From Notamacropus eugenii (Eukaryota > Chordata > Mammalia > Diprotodontia > Macropodidae): 64,000 bases of DNA. Of the stretch, positions 18,926-28,500 are shown one piece after another (the stretch's first letter is position 1; each line of letters starts with the position of its first letter). A program made the translations under genes and the position numbers. The notes below the pieces were generated by a model. The model searched no databases, was not told where the DNA came from, and worked only from the letters and a program-made list of their open reading frames with translations. The stretch covers positions 112,977,744 to 113,041,743 of the forward strand of contig NC_092874.1 in the NCBI RefSeq assembly GCF_028372415.1, written 5' to 3'.

Positions 18926-21109
18926 TAGAAGCTAGAAATCATGTATGACAATCTTCTGTAGAATCTTACTGGTTGAAGAAGTTTATAGCTATTTCTGTTT
19001 TTCTGTTTCTGACAGACTTAACCCTTCACAGCAATACAAGGACCTAAAACATTCCCAAAGGAATCTGAATGCAAAATGCCATCCACATCCAGAGAAAGAA
19101 CTATGGAATCAGAATGCGTAATGAAGCAGACTGTTTTCTCCTGTGTTATGTTTTGGTTTGCTTAGTTTTTGTCATGGTTTCCCCTCTTTCTTCAATGTTT
19201 TAAGATATTTATTCTCTTTATCATTATTAGCAATAATAATCAATCAACAGGCATTTATTAAGTGCTTACTATGCGCCCAACACTGCAGTAAGTGCTGGAT
19301 AATATTAGCAATAATGCTCATTTATATTAGGTGCAGACAAGCATGTTACGTGAGCAACAAATTATGAAAAATGAGCATATGGTAAGTGGCTGGGGAACAA
19401 CTTGCGATCATTAAAATGCTACATAAATGTTGTGGTTACTGGGTTGTTGTAATCATTATTGGCATTATTAGAGTGGCACAGAAAATCAATGAACTTGGAA
19501 TCAGACAACCTTGCCCTTTCTGGGACTCAGTTACATGTAAAAATAATTGGTATGAACTAGATTGAAAGATAAGATGCACTGATCTGTCCTCTGTCTGTAT
19601 TATTAATAGCACTAATAATCACTCAGCAAGGATTTATTAAGTGCTTACTATGGGCTAAATATTGTCTAAGTTCTGCTCTGCCTTCTAAGGTTTCTTCTTT
19701 CTCTCTGCTATGAACCTAGGACAGAATTGAACTAGATATCTAAAATCTCTTCTAGCTCTAGAATCTTTTGTTTCTTCTTTCATATATGTGTTTGGGTATT
19801 GCCCTCATTTTCTCCTTCCTGTCAATCCACTAGGGATGGTTCAAAGGCATAAGGAAAGGGCCAAGACAATAAGAAGACTATGTGAATCCTCTTATAAGTC
19901 ATTTATTCATAGGTTCAAACATTCACAGCTACAAGGGATCTTAAAGGTCATCTATTCAACCCTTCATTTTACAGATGAATAAAAGAAGATACAAAGAATT
20001 CACAGGCCCATAGGTTAATAGACTTAGAACTAAAATGGACTTTAGAATTCAATGAGTGCACACCCATTGTTTTACAAATGAGGAAACTGAGGCCCAGAGA
20101 AATAAAATGACTTGCCTATAGTCTCACAGTTAGTAAATGTCTTAGCCTAGATTTTACTTCAGGCTTAGTGCTCTACTGATACCACTGAGCTGCTTCAGGT
20201 ACAGTAACTTTCCTTTAGTCACAGAGGCTTATAAGTAACTGAACTGGTATCTGAAACCAGTGGATTCCAAATCTAATCCCTTTCCATAATCATGCTCTCT
20301 CCTAGGCATTACTATCTTTTTAAAAATCTAATTCTAGGCAATGTGGCGAAAAAGTGCCCTAGCATTGAGTATAGATACATCTCATATAATTCAGACCATG
20401 ACAGTATGCTTTGGGGTGAGTTGATATTAGAATAGCTGTGATGATTTCCAGTTACTGAAATGTCCTATTTCTATTGTCCTGTTCCTTTGATGATGACAGA
20501 AGCGACACTGCCATCATTAATGCTGCCCTGACTCAACAGTAAGACTATTCTCATAGCCAAGTTAGAGTTGTGATCGTGCTATTCTGAAGACTGGAAGAAA
20601 ATTTGCCTGCCCTTGACCACAACACCATGAACCAGTTCACTGTGGCATTGTCCTACATAGCAATGACAAGAGTGTAAAGACCAGACTATAGCTCTAATGT
20701 TAGGGAAAGGAAATATTCATGTAAGGAGAATGACCCTAGCACAGAATGGGCTAGTTATAAATACTAGCAAACATATAGAAGCTACAAACTAGACAATGTG
20801 GAGTTGACATAAATTAACTGACCCCACTGATACCTCCTCAAATTTTAGAACCACTTTCATTGTCTCTAGGTACGTTTGAATCCAATCTTCTCTAAGATAG
20901 GTGGATCAAAAAGACACACAGAATGCAGTAAGCAGAGACCATGACAGGAAATGGAGAAAAGGCCATCGCTGAAAGGAAGGAAGGAAAAAGCATTTACTAA
21001 GTACCTACTATGTGCCAGGGACTTTACAAATATAATCTTGACAGCATTCAAATGCTGGCATGAAACCAAAAGGTTATAAGATCTTTAAAGGCTTTCTTCT
21101 CCATCTCAG
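18926..21109. other. Intergenic with several MIR fragments
   Basis: MIR-type pieces in reverse orientation are at about 19235-19300 (GCATTTATTAAGTGCTTACTATGCGC), 19622-19680, 19900-19985 and 20035-20200 (TTACAAATGAGGAAACTGAG, CACAGTTAGTAAATGTC), plus a fragment near 20985-21030 (TTACTAAGTACCTACTATGTGCC). Nothing else is recognised. Confidence 0.55.
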
Positions 21110-21262
21110 ACATACTGGTTACACACATATGTACATATCTACACATACATACACACATATACATATATGTGTGTATATATATACATATATTTATGCACAT
21201 AGATATACGTATATATGTATGTGTGTATGTGTGTATGTATATATATATATATAATATGCATG
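21110..21262. repeat. Compound TA/CA microsatellite
   Basis: Alternating ACAC, ATAT and GTGT units, interrupted, about 150 bp. Short open frames crossing it are repeat artefacts. Confidence 0.85.
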
Positions 21263-24200
21263 GAGAAAGAGAGAGTATGTGTTTGATATTGGACTATTAG
21301 TCAATAGGGGATGGATTTCTTGACTGAAGTAAATCAGTAAATCCAACCATCTGTTGGTGAGCTTCCTAAAGTTACCTAGATTGGGTATTAGATGAAAGAG
21401 CACTGCTATACCTACATTCAAAGCCTCTCCAGCTTGGTAAGGTCTTACCATCTCATGATCTATTTATAGTTTTCAGAGTAGAGATCATTTCCACATCACA
21501 ATAAGGCAACAGGGTAGGTAGAAGAAGCTATTAGCCTTGTCATGTATGGCAAATATTTTTATCATGGCTTCTTTTCTAATTGTAGGTACTACAGTCACGA
21601 TGTCAGGTTTCTAGGAGGAGGAGTATTTTTGAGTAGTATTTTTGGTTACTCCAGGGATGGGGAACCTGCCTAGACTCACTCCACATAAGCGTATCTGCTT
21701 CCCTGTCTGGGCTGCTATAGGATTAGCCTTGCTCCCGGGTATGGCTCACCCCACCAAGTATATACACATAGCCCACAGTTAACTCCATATACCATCTCCA
21801 GTCATTTAAGATGCCAAGTTTGAAATACCAATCTGTTGTTCAGATTGACTAACTGGGTGAGCAGAAATATCTTACTGGCACAGAAATAGTACCAATATTC
21901 AGATTCATCCCCTCCCTGCCACCTCTCAAAAGAAAGCCTGTCAAAATTAGTCTTCTTCCCTATCTCCCAGTTGAGTCAAGTGGAAGAAAGAAGAGGGCCC
22001 TGACCTGCTCTCAGTAAATGCAGCCTCAGAGACCTTTGATCAGGACATCTTGAGTCCTCCTAGTGGTTCTACAATTCAGCTGCTCTCTATTGTACTGGAA
22101 AATATTGTCATAATATTATGGTAATTGCCACAGCACTCGGTGATTTAAAAAAAAAATCAATTAAGTGATTGCTAAAGGCTGAGCCAGGTGAAACTAATTA
22201 ACACTTAGGAAAAGCCACAGTAGGGGCCCTGAACTCTCTGTGGGTAGGACCTGGTGGTTATTCCATCTGCTTCTGTTCAATAAGCATAGCTTGCAACCCA
22301 GTGGGTAAAAGGGCCGAATTCCAAAATGCATCCAGAAAGAGAGCAACCAGCCAGCTTACGTGGCAATGACTGACCCTCACAACCATCCCCCAGTCACCCA
22401 TTATCACCTCAGAGTCATCTTTGACTCCTCCCCCTTCTCCAATAAGTCACCAAGTGTTGTCATTTTGATTTCAGCAAACTCACATTTGCCAACTATGGCA
22501 ATGCATTAAGGGAGTATGTAAAGGATCATCATGAGTAGCTGAAGATTAAAGTATGTAGGAGGGAAAGAGGTCAGCTCAAATTTAGAACCAGGTGAGGAGG
22601 GCTTTGAATGCTAAATCAATGACCCTCCTTTTCCATTCCTGCTGATTTTATCCACAAACTCAGATCTTTGCAACTAGACATTGCTTTCAACATAATCTAG
22701 TCAAAACTCATTTTACAGAAAAGGAATCTGAGGCCTGGAAAGAACAAATTTCCTGCTCCATGCTATCTAGCTAGGGAGTAATAAAACTATGTCAAATCCA
22801 AGTGTTTTGATTTTGAGTTGAAAGTGCTTCACTTTGCATCAAGCCTTCATTTTCTTTACCTAAACTATTTCAATACCCTCTCAATTTATCTCCTTAACTA
22901 TTTTCTCCCTATTCCAATGCTTTATATTACCACCAATCTTTCTAATGCAAAGCTCTGGTGAGTTTTCACTTTTGATGAACTCAGAGTAAGACTTTTAGCC
23001 ATCATAGCATTCAGAGCTACAAGACATGGTTCAGTCTATCTGCAAATAAATGACAGGGATATAAGAGAGCTAAGAATTCTATACAAATGGGAGAACATGT
23101 CCTGACTACTTCACAAATCTGCCTTAGCGACTGGCATATGTACTGCAACTAAACATTTTGACTTGAGTAGGGAAGAAATCATTAAGGGGAAAATGAATTA
23201 GAGGCTGTTGGACAATAGACAGGTGGATAGGAGGAAATCAAAGTTGTAAGGAGCCAAAGAAACCTTCATTCTGGAGACTGTAACCTGGAAATTAAGACCT
23301 TTAATTTCCAGAACTTTCACCCTGGGGCTGCTGCCTAGAATACTGTCCCACTCTTTCAGGTATAACTATGCTTCATGACCTTTTATATGCCTGTGCTAGC
23401 CACCTTGCCACTGATCAACATATCCCCACCAATCCAGTTTTAGAACCATGATTGAATCCAAGATGGGGTATCAATTTACTACTCATGGCTCCACTCATCT
23501 TACCTCTAACTAGCCAAACCAAAATATCTCTCCCTGGTCACCCCTCCTATGTTTTTCATCCCTATTAAAATATTAGCTTTTTGACAGCCAACAGGAACTG
23601 TTTTTTTTTCCCCTCAGTACTTATGGATTCCTAGAAGGAGGGGAGGAAGGAAAAGAAGGATCTGTTGCAGAAAGAACAGCCAGAAGTACTACTATAGGCA
23701 CCACAATCTACAAGGCTTTGTGGACAAACCAGAAGTGTTGTGATCAAATCTAGCTGGGGGTAGGGGGTGGGAGGGAGAAAAGGAGAGGGAGTTTTAAGTT
23801 GTAATTCCAATCAAGCAATATATGCATCCTTTTAGATCCAAACACATCCCATAAAATTATTTCACTTGAAGCAACATAAGATAGTTCCTCATTTTATCAT
23901 ACACTCATTTCCCCAAAACAGAAGGAAATACCTAAGGGTCAAGTACTCTTCTTAAGCTGAATGTGAAATGACAAGGAGAGAGGTAGAGGGAAAGAATTCT
24001 GTCATAGCAATTCCTACAAGATTAGAAATGCGAATGCAAATCACCTTGTCATGGAATATATTACATAGTGTTTCTCAATAGGAATCAGTCTTGGGCTTGA
24101 CCAAAAATAATATTTCCCATTTAATAGTGCTTAAGGGTTTATATATAGTATCTTCTCTTTTTTAAATCTCACATAAGTTGAGAGATGGTGTTATTTTCCC

Positions 24201-25400
24201 TCTTTTACAGATGAGAAAACTGAAGGTCCAAGAAGTTACATGATTTTCTCAAGATTTAGACACTAGTTTGAGACAGAATATGAAACTAGGTCTTCCTGTC
24301 TCCAGGTACCATACTATATATTCAGATAGCCTATTTTTTAATTCCCACTTTAATAGGTTCAAATTTCAGTTGCTTGTTGGAATGTCATTCTTTATTCTTC
24401 CTTCCCTTGTTTTCCCCACATTCTACCATTTACACAGTTCCAAAGCCTTAGCCATTCCTCAGTCAACAATAACAAGAGCCATTTTATAAATGTTGTTCCA
24501 CTTGGAATTGCCATTGAAATTTTAATCTTCATCAAAAAAAAAAAAAGAGTATTAACATTGTTAGTGGCAGATACCAAAGTTTTTCAACCAAAGAACATAG
24601 GATACAATAGTAGCTATAACTTATGACCCAAACAAAGGATTTTCCCTTGGTTTTAGCTGTTTTCTTTTCTAGCTAAAGAGTATTGATCTGGTCTTCCCCT
24701 CCCTGCAATGGGAGCTAGTATTATGACTAGACCCCTTCCCAAAAAATCTCATGGTACCAGAAAATTATGTTAGTTGTTACATGAGCATTTATAAAGGCTG
24801 AGCAAATGATTAGATTAATACTTCAAACTAAATCTGAAGCTTGGATGTCCTTCATCTACAAATGAAGGACAGAGCTACATAAAGACCAAAAAAATTTTAG
24901 ATTGCCCAGAGGTTAGATGTTAGTTAAGGCCAGGGATGACTGGAACAAAGAAAATAATGTCTATTTTGTTCATGACATATATTGTTCTGAGAATGCTTAT
25001 GGACACATACCTCAGATACATACATCAAGAAGATACTATAGGATTCCAAGCATCGATATGTTTTAAGTACTTTAAGTCGAGTATTTTATGTTGCTCAGGC
25101 ATACCCTCCAAGGATCCAGATTAATAATTTTCCTTAGAAGGATTCAGTACATAATAAAGAGGAGTTCTGGAGGGAGATGGAAAAGAGTACTGAACATAGA
25201 AGCAAGAAGACTTGATTTCTAGCCTTTCCTCAGGAACTTTTTGATTTCACTGACTCAGCCTTAATATTCTCATTTGTAAAATGTGAAAGGTAAGAAGGGA
25301 TTTTGTGGAGGCTAAATGAAATAATATAAAGTATTTTGCAAATTTCCACTAGCTATTATCATTAAAAGCAGACAACACATTAAATAGATCTTAAGGTATC
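21263..25400. other. Intergenic downstream of the ZP3-family gene; L2 and MIR remnants
   Basis: About 22385-23010 resembles L2 sense sequence (TCAGAGTCATCTTTGACTCCTCC, later ATCTTTCTAATGCAAAGCTCTGG). MIR pieces are at about 22700-22800, 24170-24310 (antisense) and 25180-25370 (sense, ATTCTCATTTGTAAAATGTG). The remainder is unrecognised AT-rich DNA without coding signal. Confidence 0.5.
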
Positions 25401-25401
25401 C

Positions 25402-25407
25402 TTTATT
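25402..25407 (-). terminator. Poly(A) signal of the ZP3-family gene
   Basis: AATAAA on the minus strand, 32-37 nt after the TGA stop at 25439. The very short 3' UTR agrees with other zona pellucida genes, whose mRNAs have short UTRs. Confidence 0.75.
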
Positions 25408-25438
25408 TTTAACAATAGTTAATGTTACCAAAAAGACT

Positions 25439-25524
25439 TCATATCTTCCCATGTGAGTAGCATGAGAGATAGAAAACTACAAATCCAGCAGCCAGTATCA
25501 TTGTTTTAGGGGCTTTCTCCAGAC
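25439..25524 (-). CDS. ZP3: ZP3-family exon 9 (membrane anchor and stop)
   Basis: 86 coding nt after a pyrimidine-rich acceptor CATTCCTTCCCAG. It encodes LEKAPK, a hydrophobic run [16 protein letters not shown] and the tail SHGKI, then TGA. The intron before it is 83 bp. In eutherian ZP3 the patch and the membrane segment share the last exon, so this split is an added intron or a lineage feature. Confidence 0.85.
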
Positions 25525-28500
25525 CTGGGAAGGAATGGTGTATGTTAGACGCAAGTCTCAATCATTTACCATTTAGGTCAAATAGATGGAAGGTAGCTAA
25601 TCCATACCTTGGGAGTTGGTTCTGGCTCTTTTTTCCTGGCTAGTAATGCTGCTGGGATGCATTGTCACATCAGAAATGACTAGAGGTCCAACTACCACAT
25701 CAGCTTCATTTTCTTTTCTAGGCACATCTGTAAAGATTTGGATGAGGAAGCGGGGGCAGGTTTCCAATGAAGCTTAGCAGGAAGTTCTTTTAAACAATTT
25801 TAAGCTGAGGTAATCAGCAGTCTGCCTTTGGGGTCCATATTATTAGCATATTACCTCATATTTGTTGAAATATTATCTTGCCTTATGGGCTTTTTCCTAT
25901 GTTGGGTATGTTAGGAAACTTACCTTTCCAATACAACTTATTCCTTTTCCAGTGACTTCTGGTAAGTTTGTTTGGAAGATGGCCTTTCCTGCAGCTACCA
26001 GTTTCACAGCAACTACAGATATCATCTGTCCCTTCTACAGGAGACCATCTGAGAAGTTATGAATGAGAGAAAGGCACTTGAATGGTTGGGACTTTGGGTA
26101 AACAAGCTATTAAATTTTTATAACTTACTACTAATTGCTCTGAAAACTTTGACTATCTTTAAAATTTGCCCCTGCCTCCATCCATGAGCCAAAAGCAGAA
26201 GGGCTAAACAAGGTGCAGTGGCATAAATCCAAAAGGCAGATGTAACAAGCTCTATCTGTATCGTAGTCCTCCAATAGAGCTTTATAACTACCCTATTAAC
26301 CAGTGTTGGGATAGAATTTATTTGTAGAAAATATTTTATAAGATTGAGATTTATAATTTGTTATAGTTAGATGAAATCATTTAGTGCCCACTGCCTCAAA
26401 TAAAAAAAAAGAAAGAGAAAACTTCTGGTAACTTTTGTAAAGTAATTCTTGTAAAGCCATAGGAATTATTTAAGAAACGTGTTTGGCGTTCTGCTCAAGA
26501 AATCTCTCTTTAAGGAAAAGAATAAATTGGGTATAAGATAAAGAATAAATTCAATATAAATTTAAAAAAAGAAAAAAAATGTATAAGATACAAGTGAAAA
26601 GTAGGAAATATGACAATCTTATGTTTCTTAAACAGGAAAGTCAAACTTACTGTTTTCTCCTCCTGGTTCCCCCAAAAGTAGCAACAGCAAGAAAGGGGGA
26701 AGGGCAACAAAGTCAGATTTATTTTAGTTTTTATTTAAGATGAGGCATATATGTTTAGGCATTTTCCCCTCTTTATCGGCTGCATTGAAAAAAATTCTCT
26801 TGATCATGGTATAAGAGAGTCTTGTAGCATATAAGTAGGACAGCTAGGTGGCATAGTAGATAGAATGCTGAGCCTGGAGTCAGGAAACACATCGTCCTGA
26901 ATTCAAATCCAGCCTTAGACCCTTACTAGCTCTGTGAACTTGAGCAAGTCACTTAACCCTTTTTGCCTCAGTTTCCTTATCTGTAAAATGAGCTCAAGAA
27001 GGAAATGGCAAACTGCTCCTGTCTCTTTGCCAAGAAAACCCATAATGGTGTCATGAAGAGTCAGATGTGACTGAAAATGACGGACCAGAAAAACCACATA
27101 AATGATTTTAATTATCTTTATATGATTTAGATCAGTCTTGAAGCTACCTATGGCATGTAGGTTAAATGATTTTCCCAGAATCACACAGTTAATAAGAGTT
27201 AGAGTTTGATTTGAACTGCCAGTATGCCATTCTATGAGTATTAATAAATAAGCATGTATTGTTACTATGTACTAGGAATTGTGGTATGTGCTTCACACAA
27301 ATGTTATCTCATTTGATCCTCACAACAGCCTTGGGAGACAAGTGTTATCTTCCATTATGTCGCATCGGAGTTGCCTAGGTAACTGAGTGGATAAAGCATC
27401 GGGACTGAAGTCAGGAAGGCCCAAGTTCAAATGCAGCTTTCTACACTTACTAGCTGTGTGACTCTGGGCAAGCCATTTGACCTCTGCCTCAATATTCTCA
27501 CCTGTCAAATGAAGATAACAATAGCACCTATCTTGCAGTACTGTGATAAGGATCAAATGAGATGATATATGAAAAGGACTTATCATTGGCGTACCATATA
27601 ATAGGCACTAAATAAATACTTACTCCTTCCATCTCCTTTTATAGAGGAGGAAACTCAAGGAGATATAGGTTAAATGACCTGCCCAGGGTCATACAGAAGG
27701 ATTTACTTATTCATATAAATAAGCACACATCCATGTGTATACATGTACATTTATATGTACTATGCATATCATTTTGATATCATACATAACATTGTATAAT
27801 ATACATACATATGTGCATATATACACATATGTATATGTACACATACAAAACACACACACACTTTAGAGCTCTCAGTTCAAGGAAAAGTAACTGATTCTCT
27901 TGAAACCAAGGAAACCAATATTTTTCCTGATAAACTGTAAGTAGGAAATAACATTAGAAGAAGTAAAGTTCCAAAGCCATTGAGAACTGTACACAGCCTT
28001 CTAAAAGAGGTTCATTTTTCAAGGATAAGCCAGAGCTAGATTAAGCAATAACTTAAGCTGGAATTCAATAAGCATGACTATAGATTTTAAAAATAATAGT
28101 TATTTATTTACCTTCAAATAGTCTTATAGAAGAAAACATAAATAGATCATCCGTTCTATTCTCCTAAACAGATGATTTGTTTACCAGCTCCCCCAAAACA
28201 GCACCATTCACCTAATGCAGGTAAGTTCTTAAGTAGCTTTGACAGAGCTGCTATGCAGTACTGAACTTATTTAGGACTACCAAGAAGTAATAGGAGTGGT
28301 GGCAGCCATGTTGGTTAGTAATAGCCATGGCTGCTGTCCAAGCTCTACTTACTCTTGGCTTGATTTGTTGAAGGAACAAGCTTTGTTTGAAGGATCTGGA
28401 AAGTCGGAAGCTTCAGTGACCTTCAGGTGGCATGTAATGTAGATCTAGAAAATAATTCTGAATTAAAGATTTACCCTTGCCATTATGCATTGTGTGTGGG

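Larger units (their letters stand above)
26049..28352 (-). other. ZP3-family intron 6, repeat-filled
   Basis: The largest intron (2,304 bp). It holds a MAR1 SINE (26844-27085), an antisense MIR split by a tRNA-type SINE (27190-27710) and an AT/CA-rich simple repeat (about 27715-27860). No exon-like sequence was seen inside it; the frame from exon 6 to exon 7 joins cleanly across it. Confidence 0.8.

Noticed and set aside
26844..27640. Possible tRNA genes (A-box and B-box matches)
   Set aside because: The boxes belong to SINE heads; no cloverleaf with acceptor stem can be drawn.
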